NCBI GenBank assembly: GCA_003054665.1
Contig: QAYY01000002.1
Coordinates: 248,001-312,000, forward strand
DNA: 64,000 bases
DNA from: Opitutaceae bacterium EW11
GTDB taxonomy: Bacteria > Verrucomicrobiota > Verrucomicrobiia > Opitutales > Opitutaceae
Direction of reading: 5' to 3'
In this document: positions 42,899 to 51,791 of the stretch, piece after piece
Layout: each line of letters opens with the position of its first letter
How positions within the stretch are numbered: position 1 is the stretch's first letter
Position numbers and translations under genes: made by a program
Notes under the pieces: generated by a model
What the model was told of the DNA's origin: nothing
What the model saw: the letters and a program-made list of their open reading frames with translations, nothing else
Database searches by the model: none

Positions 42899-43476
42899 CA
42901 ACGCTCGCGCGGAAAACCGCGGAGACCGACATCACGCTCACCCTTGCCATCGACGGGCAGGGTAAGTCCGAAGTGAATACGGGAGTGCCGTTCTTCGATC
43001 ACATGCTGACGCTTTTCGCGAAGCACGGCTTGTTCGATCTCAAGGTGAAGTGCGTGGGCGACGTCGCTGTCGATTACCACCACACGGTCGAGGATGTCGG
43101 ATTGGTACTCGGCGATGCCTTCAAGAAGGCGCTGGGCGACAAACTCGGGATCCGCCGGTACGGGTTCTTTATTCTCCCCATGGATGAGTCGCTGGCCCGA
43201 GTGGTCGTGGATATCGGGGGGCGCCCGCATCTTGTCTACGAGGCGGAGCCGCCGACGATGTTCGTGCGCGATTTCAATATCATCCTCGTGAAGGAATTCT
43301 GCAGAGCGTTCAGCAATGCCCTCGGGGCCAACCTGCACGTGAAGCTGGAGTACGGCGAGGAGCCCCACCACGTTGCCGAAGCCATCTTCAAGTGCCTCGC
43401 TCGTGCGATGGATGTGGCGACCCAGGTGGACCCGCGTGCGGCTGGTTCACTTCCCTCGACCAAGGGGACGATCTAG
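42880..43476 (+). CDS. hisB: Imidazoleglycerol-phosphate dehydratase
   Basis: 198 residues from the ATG at 42880, which lies inside the hisC end in another frame. Only the dehydratase domain is present; there is no histidinol phosphatase part. Mn-binding patterns [31 protein letters not shown] and [14 protein letters not shown] are intact. The open frame runs further upstream in hisC, but those residues do not fit the family. Confidence 0.96.
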   Translation: MAQERITTLARKTAETDITLTLAIDGQGKSEVNTGVPFFDHMLTLFAKHGLFDLKVKCVGDVAVDYHHTVEDVGLVLGDAFKKALGDKLGIRRYGFFILPMDESLARVVVDIGGRPHLVYEAEPPTMFVRDFNIILVKEFCRAFSNALGANLHVKLEYGEEPHHVAEAIFKCLARAMDVATQVDPRAAGSLPSTKGTI

Positions 43477-43504
43477 TCGCGCCGCGAGCACGCAGCGCGG
43501 AGAA

Positions 43505-43666
43505 GCCCGATAGTAGGTGATCTGGAATCCGGCTGGCTGGGTCCGTCGGGCATTTCCAAGGGATCTGCACGCGGCAGTTCCTTGCACTCGGCGGACCGCT
43601 CCGTAGCTTGGAGCGCCGCGCTGGACCCAACCACCCACCACGAACCACGAACTACACACCTCGGGC
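43505..43666 (+). repeat. Heptamer inverted-repeat element D (hisB-hisH gap)
   Basis: Left arm: GCCCGA then TAGTAGG, TGATCTG, GAATCCG, GCTGGCT, GGGTCC (43505-43544). Right arm (43623-43666) on the other strand: GCCCGAGG, then TAGTTCG, TGGTTCG, TGGTGGG, TGGTTGG, GTCC. The loop of about 78 bases itself holds two hairpins (AAGGGATCTGC with GCAGTTCCTT near 43558-43583, and GCTCC/GGAGC near 43605). GAGCA(A)CGC flanks suggest the pairing continues outward. Confidence 0.75.
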
Positions 43667-43705
43667 CGGCCTCGCGTTGCTCTGAGCCCGTTCTAGGATT
43701 TTCCC

Positions 43706-44347
43706 ATGTCCGCTCCCAAAATCGCCGTCATCGACAATGGCATCTGCAATCTACGCAGCGTGACCAAGGCTCTCGAAGCCGTGGGGTCGACGCCTGTCGT
43801 GGTGCATGAGCCTGGAGAGGTGAAGAACGTCGAGGGGCTGGTGCTTCCTGGTGTAGGGGCGCTGCGGGACTGTGTCGCAGCTCTGCGCAGCACAGGCCTG
43901 GATCGGACCGTTCGTTCGTGGATCGAAGAAGACCGGCCGTTCCTCGCCGTTTGCCTTGGAATGCAGGCGCTCTTTGAAAGTTCGGAAGAAGGAAACATCT
44001 CAGGTCTGGGCGTTTTCAGGGGGAAAGTGATCCGCTTCCGTCGGCCGCCCGAATACAAGATCCCCCACATGGGCTGGAATTCCGTGCGGTTTGTTCAGCC
44101 TGAATCGCCCTTGGCCGCCGGTCTCTCGCGGGAAGGTGAATCGTTCTACTTCGTACACAGCTTCCATTGTGTGCCTGAGGATCCGGGATTGGTTCTTGCC
44201 GAGTGCGACTACGGAGGCGTGTTTACCGCCGCGATCGGCCGAGGGCGCTGTTTTGCGACCCAGTTCCACCCGGAAAAGAGCCAGGCCAAAGGGCTCGCGA
44301 TCTACCGCAATTTCGTGGGTGTGGCAGCGGGCGCGACGGTCCGCTGA
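43706..44347 (+). CDS. hisH: Imidazole glycerol phosphate synthase, glutaminase subunit
   Basis: 213 residues. The class I amidotransferase triad is visible: Cys in AVCLGMQALF (about 83), His and Glu in TQFHPEKSQ (about 191-193). It makes ammonia for HisF, which is not in this window. It is separated from hisB by element D. Confidence 0.95.
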   Translation: MSAPKIAVIDNGICNLRSVTKALEAVGSTPVVVHEPGEVKNVEGLVLPGVGALRDCVAALRSTGLDRTVRSWIEEDRPFLAVCLGMQALFESSEEGNISGLGVFRGKVIRFRRPPEYKIPHMGWNSVRFVQPESPLAAGLSREGESFYFVHSFHCVPEDPGLVLAECDYGGVFTAAIGRGRCFATQFHPEKSQAKGLAIYRNFVGVAAGATVR

Positions 44348-44534
44348 CGGTCAGATACGGGGATTGCTTGCGAGCGCGCAACCGGGGGAGCAGTAAGGGG
44401 TCTGCGCACGTCACTTATGTCGGCCAGCAATTTTCCTTACATAGCCGCGGCATTCTGCCAAAGCCGCTTGCTAGGTGAGAGGTGCTGGCAACTTTCCTTT
44501 GCCTTCAAAACGAAAACTTTGCTCTGTTCGCTTC

Positions 44535-45836
<1,302 letters not shown>

Positions 45837-45880
45837 GCGCTGGTGGCAGGTGGGAGGGCGCCGCAGTGAGCTCCCGGAAG

Positions 45881-45905
45881 CGCCGGCCGATGGCCGGCGT
45901 TCGTC
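45881..45905. terminator. Possible bidirectional terminator between gltA and the minus-strand gene
   Basis: An 8-bp perfect stem (45881-45888 with 45892-45899) with a 3-base loop between converging genes. The T-runs on either side are poor, so this is tentative. Confidence 0.4.
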
Positions 45906-45918
45906 TCTGTGAGCCCTG

Positions 45919-46668
45919 CTAGTTCGGTGAGCCCTGATCGTTTCCTGCCGCCGCCTTTTCCTTCTTGTCGGCGTGGAAGAGGTGGTCGCCGTCGAGTCCC
46001 GTCAACGCTTCGAGTCGTTTGACGACCCACCAGAGAATCGCGGTGAGCGCGATCATGCTCGGCAGTGCGACAATCGGGAGCGCGAGAAGGTGCACGCGGC
46101 CGAGTTCGGCGTTAAACGCCGGAGTGGCCGGATCGCTGCGGAGAATGGCGCGAACGAGGCCGAAGTGGAGGACGGCGACCAGGAGAAACGACGCCGCGAG
46201 GGCGTAGCTGGCGCGGTTGAGGAGGCGGTCGAAATCCGAACGCGTTCCCCGTTCGTCCAGCGCCTGCTCCACCCGCTGAACGTTCACGATCTCGTCGTTG
46301 AGAAGGACGGTTCGGACGAGAGGGCGTTTGCTCTTCGTCGAAAGCAGCACGGACAGGCCGATCACCACGGGGATGGCGGCATCTTTGATGGCGAACCAGA
46401 CGCCTTGCACCTTCAGGACACCGAGTCCGCCGGAGAGAAGGACGCTGAAGAAGCCAATGATCGAAAACAGGTTTGTCTTCCGCCGGCGGGCGAAATCCCA
46501 GATGCCGTAGCACAAGGGGAACGCGAGGGCCACGAGCAGGCCGGGAATCGGCCCCAGCCATTTCTCCGAGCTGAATTTGATCAGGATCAGCGTCGGAACC
46601 GCGATGTTGCAGACCAGATTGAGCAGCAGGTTCTCGCGGGGAGGAGACGAGGGAGTCGTGGGCGACAT
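45919..46668 (-). CDS. Integral membrane protein, VC0807-like, unknown function
   Basis: 249 residues from the ATG at 46668 (reverse); the frame continues upstream, but the extra residues are not protein-like. About six membrane segments: ENLLLNLVCNIAVPTLILIK, IPGLLVALAFPLCYGIWDF, LFSIIGFFSVLLSGGLGVLK, DAAIPVVIGLSVLL, ALAASFLLVAVLHFGLV and LLALPIVALPSMIALTAILW. The pattern resembles the VC0807/septation-protein-like membrane family from memory. No catalytic residues are known. It is transcribed away from pdxJ. Confidence 0.7.
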   Translation of the reverse strand: MSPTTPSSPPRENLLLNLVCNIAVPTLILIKFSSEKWLGPIPGLLVALAFPLCYGIWDFARRRKTNLFSIIGFFSVLLSGGLGVLKVQGVWFAIKDAAIPVVIGLSVLLSTKSKRPLVRTVLLNDEIVNVQRVEQALDERGTRSDFDRLLNRASYALAASFLLVAVLHFGLVRAILRSDPATPAFNAELGRVHLLALPIVALPSMIALTAILWWVVKRLEALTGLDGDHLFHADKKEKAAAGNDQGSPN

Positions 46669-46783
46669 GAGCTGGCTTCGTTGAATAGAGAACTCGGCAC
46701 AGTCGGAAGAAGAATCGGCGGCACAGGGCGAGCCGCCGCTTTTCGGTGTTTCCTGCCCACCCGGATTTTGTCTTGTTGGTCCC

Positions 46784-47527
46784 ATGATACTCCTCGGCGT
46801 GAATATCGATCATTGCGCGACCGTACGTCAGGCGCGCTATCGGCATGAACCGACCACGGTGGGCGGCGCCGTAGAACCCGATCCGGTGTCGCTGGCGGTC
46901 ATCGCCGAACGTGCGGGAGCCGATGGCATCACGGTGCACCTGCGCGAGGATCGCCGGCACATCCAGGAACGCGACGTGGCCCGGCTGCGCGAGTGTATCC
47001 AAACTCGCCTGAACCTGGAGATGGCCTGCACGCCGGGAATGATCGAGTACGCGACGAAATTGAAACCCGATTCCGTCTGTTTGGTGCCCGAGAACCGAAG
47101 CGAAATCACGACGGAGGGCGGGCTCGATGTCGTGGCGCAGAAGGATCGCGTGAAACGGTGTGTCGAGTCGATGACCGCGGCCGGAATCAAAACCAGCCTC
47201 TTCATCGATCCTGACGACGCGCAGATCGAACTCGCGGCCGAGCTCAAGTCCCCCTGGATCGAACTGCACACCGGGGCGTATGCGAACGCGTATTTCACCT
47301 CTCGGCGAGCCGTGGAATTCGAACGCCTGCGGAAAGGGGCAGCTCGGGCGCACGGCCTCGGGCTGACGGTGAACGCCGGGCACGGAATCAACTACGTGAA
47401 CATCGCGGAGATTCGGACCGTTGCGAATCTGCACGAGCTCAACATCGGGCACAGCATCATCAGCCGCGCGCTTTTCACCGGTATCGAAGAAGCGGTGCGG
47501 GAGATGAAGCTGCGGATGAACGCATGA
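46784..47527 (+). CDS. pdxJ: Pyridoxine 5'-phosphate synthase
   Basis: 247 residues, TIM barrel, with LLGVNIDHCATVRQARY, ADGITVHLREDRRHI and NAGHGINYVNI. It joins deoxyxylulose phosphate and aminoacetone phosphate to pyridoxine phosphate. It is first of a compact run; the stop overlaps acpS (ATGA). Confidence 0.97.
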   Translation: MILLGVNIDHCATVRQARYRHEPTTVGGAVEPDPVSLAVIAERAGADGITVHLREDRRHIQERDVARLRECIQTRLNLEMACTPGMIEYATKLKPDSVCLVPENRSEITTEGGLDVVAQKDRVKRCVESMTAAGIKTSLFIDPDDAQIELAAELKSPWIELHTGAYANAYFTSRRAVEFERLRKGAARAHGLGLTVNAGHGINYVNIAEIRTVANLHELNIGHSIISRALFTGIEEAVREMKLRMNA

Positions 47528-47943
47528 GCGAGCTGCCTTCGATTTCACTCCCACCGGGCGGAGTCCTGATCGGGCTCGGGGCGGATCTGGTCGATGTCGC
47601 GCGGATCCAGGGCGTGCTGGAGCGCCAGGGAGAGCGTTTCCTGAACCGGGTTTTCACCGAAGAAGAAAAGGCCTACTGCCTCCAGATGAAGGTGCCGTAT
47701 CCGCACTTGGCGGCTCGATTTGCTGCCAAAGAAGCGGTTTCGAAGGCGTTTACCACCGGGATAGGCGCCGAACTGGGATGGAAATCCGTTTCCGTCTACC
47801 ACGGCGAACGCCGGGAGCCGCTGGTGCGGCTCGACGAAAAAGGCCTTCAGCTGCTGAAAGATGTCGGCGGCTCGCGCGTTTTGCTTACACTGTCCCACAC
47901 TCCAACGGCAGCCATGGCGGTGGCTGCTCTGGTGCGAACTTGA
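47524..47943 (+). CDS. acpS: Holo-[acyl-carrier-protein] synthase
   Basis: 139 residues. The Mg-binding patterns GLGADLVDVARIQ and FAAKEAVSKAF are present, with LTLSHTPTAAMAVAAL at the end. It transfers phosphopantetheine to ACP. pdxJ-acpS is a common pair in bacteria. Confidence 0.96.
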   Translation: MSELPSISLPPGGVLIGLGADLVDVARIQGVLERQGERFLNRVFTEEEKAYCLQMKVPYPHLAARFAAKEAVSKAFTTGIGAELGWKSVSVYHGERREPLVRLDEKGLQLLKDVGGSRVLLTLSHTPTAAMAVAALVRT

Positions 47944-47947
47944 CCCC

Positions 47948-48433
47948 ATGAACGATCCCAAATCCAAGCGTGAGCCGCTCTCAAAAACCCCGTCTTGGAT
48001 CATGCTTGGGATTGTGATTGGCGCGGTGTTGGGAACCGCAGCGCAGACGCAGTGGCAGAAACGCGAACAGGCCCGCGCGGAGGCGGCGCAGAAGGCGGCG
48101 CCCGTCCCGAAGCCCGAGCCACCGCCGGCTCCGAAACCGGAACCGGTGCACCTGCCGCTGACCGAAATGGAGGCGGTGTTCGAAAAGTGGGCGGAGGACG
48201 CGGACTGGGTGCACGACGTCACGCAAGTCGCGTTCTGGAACCCGGTGACGAATCAGTATTCCGAATACGTGGAGGTGCTGCGCAACGGCGAGGACCTCTA
48301 TTTCCGGAGCGTGCCCAAGCTCACGCGCCCGCTGATCGATCAGCCGAAGGATCCCAACGCGCCGATCCGCTTCACGGAAACCGAGGAAGAGCACGCGAAG
48401 AAATCACGCTGGATCTTCGCACCCGCGCCCTGA
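47948..48433 (+). CDS. Membrane-anchored protein of unknown function
   Basis: 161 residues from the ATG at 47948. One N-terminal membrane helix (about 18-34) is followed by a charged helix, a Pro/Lys-Pro linker (about 50-68) and a compact domain (about 70-161) with Trp-rich segments (EKWAEDADWVHDVTQVAFWNP, LYFRSVPKLTRP). The gene lies 4 bases behind acpS and 12 bases before nnrED. I do not recognise a family; the topology suggests a periplasmic domain. Confidence 0.7.
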   Translation: MNDPKSKREPLSKTPSWIMLGIVIGAVLGTAAQTQWQKREQARAEAAQKAAPVPKPEPPPAPKPEPVHLPLTEMEAVFEKWAEDADWVHDVTQVAFWNPVTNQYSEYVEVLRNGEDLYFRSVPKLTRPLIDQPKDPNAPIRFTETEEEHAKKSRWIFAPAP

Positions 48434-48445
48434 GGAGGCGTTCCC

Positions 48446-49957
48446 ATGGATCTCGTCGCCCATCCGGTTCTCACCTCCGACGCCGCCAAAGAGTTCGAGG
48501 CGGGGCGATTCGGCGGAAACCCTGAAGCCGAATGGCGTGCGATGTGGGCCGCGGGCGCCGCAGTGGGTCGTTCCGTCCTCTGGGATTTCTCCGAGATAGG
48601 CCCGTGGCCTTCCGCCGCGCGGGTATTGGTGCTTGTCGGCAAGGGCCACAACGGCGGCGATGCGCTTCTCGCAGCCCAGACCCTTCTCGCCGCGCATGTC
48701 GACGCAGTTGCGGATCTCCTCCTGGTGTTTGGCGAACGGTCCCTGCGTCCCCTGACGCTGCGTGCCTATCAGTCGCTGGTGCACAGCGCTCCGTCTCGCG
48801 TACGGCTGGTCAGAGACCGGGGATCGCTCGCCGGGGGTTACGATGTCGCGATCGACGGCGTATTCGGATTTCAGTTTCGCCCGCCGATCGACCCTGCGGT
48901 ACGGGAGCTTTTTGCGCGCCTGGAGGCCGCGCCCATTCGCTTTCGCGCCGCGGTAGACCTGCCCAGCGGATTGGGAGATGCCGCGGCGTGCCGGGTCGAT
49001 TTCACCTATGCGACCGGAAGCGTGAAAGCACCCACGCTCGATCGCGAGCTGCTGTCCAAGGTGGGTCGCCTGCGCTACCTCGACCTGGGCTTTTTCGATG
49101 AGCCGGAGGCGGAGATCGCGTCGCCCGAACGTGTGCTCTCGCCGAAGATCCTCGCTCCACTCCAGGGCTGGCGTCCGCCGGTCTCCGACAAGCGACACTA
49201 CGGGCATCTCTTCGTGGTCGGCGGATCGCGCAGCTTCCCCGGGGCCGTGATGATGTCGGTTCAAGCCGCCTTGCGCGCGGGTGTCGGATTGCTGACGGCG
49301 TTTGTTCCGGAGTCGCTGGTTCCTGCCTACGCGGCGCAGGTTCCGGAGGCGATGTGGGTCGGGTGTCCCGAGACTCCGGACGGCGGCCTGGCGTTGGAAG
49401 GGCTGCATCTCCTCCGTGAACGAAGCCATCGTGCGACGGCCCTGGCGATCGGTCCCGGGCTGACGCAGGCCCGGGAGCCGCTCACGTTTGCCGCCGAGAT
49501 TGTCAGCCATCTTTCGCTTCCCACGGTGATCGATGCCGACGCGCTCCAGCCGGAGGTGGTGATGGCCTGCGCGAAACCGCGCGTACTCACGCCGCATGCC
49601 GGAGAGTTCAAACGGCTGGCCGGCGAACAGTCGCTGTCGGCGTACGCCGAGGCGGCCGGAGTCGTGACCGTGCTGAAGGGAGTTCCGACGCGAATCAGCA
49701 ATGGCGCTTCCACGTTTGTTTCGCTGGCCGGCGGTCCCGTTCTTTCCCGAGGTGGCAGCGGCGACCTGCTGACGGGGATAGTCGGCGGCTTGTTGGCGCA
49801 GCATCCGTCGGAGCCTGTCTGGGCCGCCTGTGCCGGGGTGCTTTGGCACGGGAAGGCCGCGGACTCGTTGGCGCGGAGCCGGGGGCCGGTGGCGGTCCGT
49901 ACGACGGAACTGCTCGAGCACCTCGGTGCGGTGCTGCGGAAGGAGGAAGAGCCATGA
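48446..49957 (+). CDS. nnrD: Bifunctional NAD(P)H-hydrate epimerase / ADP-dependent dehydratase
   Basis: 503 residues. The N-terminal epimerase domain (about 1-215) has VLVLVGKGHNGGDALLAAQTL, where the usual GxGNNGGDG is changed to HNGGDA, and AVDLPSGL. The C-terminal dehydratase domain (about 235-500) has GGSRSFPGAVMMSVQAALR, AIGPGL, VIDADAL, LTPHAGEFKRL and the catalytic Asp in GGSGDLLTGIVGGLL. It repairs hydrated NAD(P)H. The stop overlaps dprA (ATGA). Confidence 0.95.
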   Translation: MDLVAHPVLTSDAAKEFEAGRFGGNPEAEWRAMWAAGAAVGRSVLWDFSEIGPWPSAARVLVLVGKGHNGGDALLAAQTLLAAHVDAVADLLLVFGERSLRPLTLRAYQSLVHSAPSRVRLVRDRGSLAGGYDVAIDGVFGFQFRPPIDPAVRELFARLEAAPIRFRAAVDLPSGLGDAAACRVDFTYATGSVKAPTLDRELLSKVGRLRYLDLGFFDEPEAEIASPERVLSPKILAPLQGWRPPVSDKRHYGHLFVVGGSRSFPGAVMMSVQAALRAGVGLLTAFVPESLVPAYAAQVPEAMWVGCPETPDGGLALEGLHLLRERSHRATALAIGPGLTQAREPLTFAAEIVSHLSLPTVIDADALQPEVVMACAKPRVLTPHAGEFKRLAGEQSLSAYAEAAGVVTVLKGVPTRISNGASTFVSLAGGPVLSRGGSGDLLTGIVGGLLAQHPSEPVWAACAGVLWHGKAADSLARSRGPVAVRTTELLEHLGAVLRKEEEP

Positions 49958-51084
49958 GCGATTTTGCGGACGAACGCGACGCGCTGCTGGTGCTGAACGC
50001 GCTGCCGAATATCGGACCGATCACGCTGAACCGGCTTCTGGCTGAGTTGGGTGGCGACGCGCGCGAAGTCTTTTCAGCAGGAACGCAGCGCCTGCAGAGC
50101 GTGAAGGGCGTCGGGCCGGCAATCGCGGGGACCATCGCCGCGTGGCGCGAGCACTTCGATCTCGAGCGCGAGCGCCAGAAAATGGCGGCCAGCGGGGCGA
50201 CCTTTCTCGTGCAGGGCGATGACGAATATCCGAAATTGCTGAAGGAGATCCACGATCCCCCGATCGGACTGTATCGGAAAGGCCCGTACGACTTTGCCCA
50301 TCCCTGCATTGCCGTCGTCGGAAGCCGTCGCACGACCCTCTACGGCCAGAGTGTGGCGAAGAAGCTCGGCGAGGACCTGGCCCGGCTGGGGTTTTGCGTG
50401 GTGAGCGGCCTGGCGAGGGGGATCGACACCGCGGCGCACGAGGGCGCGCTTCTCGCCGGAGGGAAAACCGCCGCGGTGGTGGGCTGCGGCATCGATATCG
50501 TATACCCGCCTGAGAACCTCGAGTTGTACCGGCGAATCGAGGAGGCCGGGGCGATTCTTTCCGAGTTCCCCTTCGGCCGCCGTGCCGACCGGCAGAGTTT
50601 CCCGATGCGCAACCGCGTCGTGGCCGGAATCTGCGACGCGACCGTGGTGGTGGAAACGGACGTGAACGGCGGGTCCATGATCACCGCGCGGTTCGCGGGC
50701 GAGCAGGGCCGGCTGGTATTCGCCGTTCCAGGACGCATCGATCAGTCGTCGAGCAAAGGCTGCCATCAGCTTATCCGCGACGGCGCGATTCTCTTCACCA
50801 GCGTGGACGACATCCTGGAGGAACTCAGCTATCTCAACGGCCTGCGTCCCCAGGCGATTCCGGAGAAGCCGCCCTACACGGCGGGGCCGAACATCGGCGA
50901 GCTTACCGACGAGGAAGCGACGATTTTCAACTGTTTCGAGGCGGGGGAGATCGTGGACGTGGATACGCTCGCCCGGCGGACTTCGATGCCTGCCTGCCAG
51001 ATCGCCTCCACTCTCATGATTCTGGAATTGAAACGGCTCGTCGCGAAGCGCGCTGACGGGCGGTTCGAGGCGGTGAGGGCGTGA
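49954..51084 (+). CDS. dprA: DNA-processing protein DprA
   Basis: 376 residues from the ATG at 49954, behind a clear AAGGAGG. An N-terminal helix-hairpin-helix part (NIGPITLNRLLAEL, VKGVGPAIAGTI) is followed by the Rossmann core with VVGSRRTTLYGQ, VSGLARGIDTAAHEGAL and SEFPFG, and by a winged-helix C-terminal domain (about 310-375). DprA loads RecA on incoming single strands during natural transformation. No other competence gene is in view. Confidence 0.95.
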   Translation: MSDFADERDALLVLNALPNIGPITLNRLLAELGGDAREVFSAGTQRLQSVKGVGPAIAGTIAAWREHFDLERERQKMAASGATFLVQGDDEYPKLLKEIHDPPIGLYRKGPYDFAHPCIAVVGSRRTTLYGQSVAKKLGEDLARLGFCVVSGLARGIDTAAHEGALLAGGKTAAVVGCGIDIVYPPENLELYRRIEEAGAILSEFPFGRRADRQSFPMRNRVVAGICDATVVVETDVNGGSMITARFAGEQGRLVFAVPGRIDQSSSKGCHQLIRDGAILFTSVDDILEELSYLNGLRPQAIPEKPPYTAGPNIGELTDEEATIFNCFEAGEIVDVDTLARRTSMPACQIASTLMILELKRLVAKRADGRFEAVRA

Positions 51085-51106
51085 CATCGAACCGCGGCCG
51101 TTTTCC

Positions 51107-51727
51107 ATGCGCATCTCGCTGATTCTTGCCCATCCCCACCGCGGCAGCTTCAACCACGCCATCGCTTCGACGGCCCAAGAAGAACTCGAAAGACTTGGCC
51201 ACGACGTCGTCCTGCACGATCTGTGCGAGGAGGATTTCGACCCTCTCATCACGCCCGAGGAGTTCCAGCGCGATGCGCAGCTTCCGAAGGCCGTCGAGAT
51301 CCATTGCCGTGAAATCGCGGCGGCCGAAGGCATCGTGCTGGTGCATCCGAACTGGTGGGGCCAGCCGCCCGCGATTCTCAAAGGCTGGGTGGACCGCGTG
51401 CTGCGTCCGGGCGTGGCTTACCGCTTCCTCGAAGGCGACTCCGGGGAGGGGGTGCCCGAGGGGCTCCTTGTTGCGCAACGTGCGCTGGTCCTGAACACCG
51501 CGAACACCAAGCCCGAGCGGGAGCGGGCGGTTTTCGGCGATCCGCTGACGGGATTATGGCAGAACTGCGTTCTCGGCTTCTGCGGAGTGCGGGATGTGCG
51601 CCGCGAGGTTTTCACCGTGGTGGTAACGAGCTCGCCGGCCGAGCGGGCCGGCTGGCTCGAGCGCGTCCGGGAGCTGGTTCGGGAAACGTTTCCGTCGAGG
51701 CTTCCCCCACCGGTAGCGGCAAAGTGA
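51107..51727 (+). CDS. Flavodoxin-fold NAD(P)H oxidoreductase (KefF/MdaB-like)
   Basis: 206 residues. RISLILAHPHRGSFNHAI, VLVHPNWWGQPPAILKGWVDRVL and GFCGVRDVRREVF match the Flavodoxin_2 family of FMN/FAD quinone reductases. It probably reduces quinones or electrophiles with NAD(P)H. It follows dprA by 22 bases. The precise substrate cannot be told. Confidence 0.85.
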   Translation: MRISLILAHPHRGSFNHAIASTAQEELERLGHDVVLHDLCEEDFDPLITPEEFQRDAQLPKAVEIHCREIAAAEGIVLVHPNWWGQPPAILKGWVDRVLRPGVAYRFLEGDSGEGVPEGLLVAQRALVLNTANTKPERERAVFGDPLTGLWQNCVLGFCGVRDVRREVFTVVVTSSPAERAGWLERVRELVRETFPSRLPPPVAAK

Positions 51728-51791
51728 TGACGCGCGTGCGCTCCTCACATCGCAGCTGGAACAAGCCCGGAGCATCTGTTTTGCTGGCGCC

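Noticed and set aside
46112-47554. A 480-codon minus-strand frame covering pdxJ and part of the VC0807-like gene
   Set aside because: It is a shadow frame; both overlapped genes have clear family features.
48404-49921. A 505-codon minus-strand open frame opposite nnrED
   Set aside because: It is complementary to a well supported bifunctional gene and has no recognisable domain.
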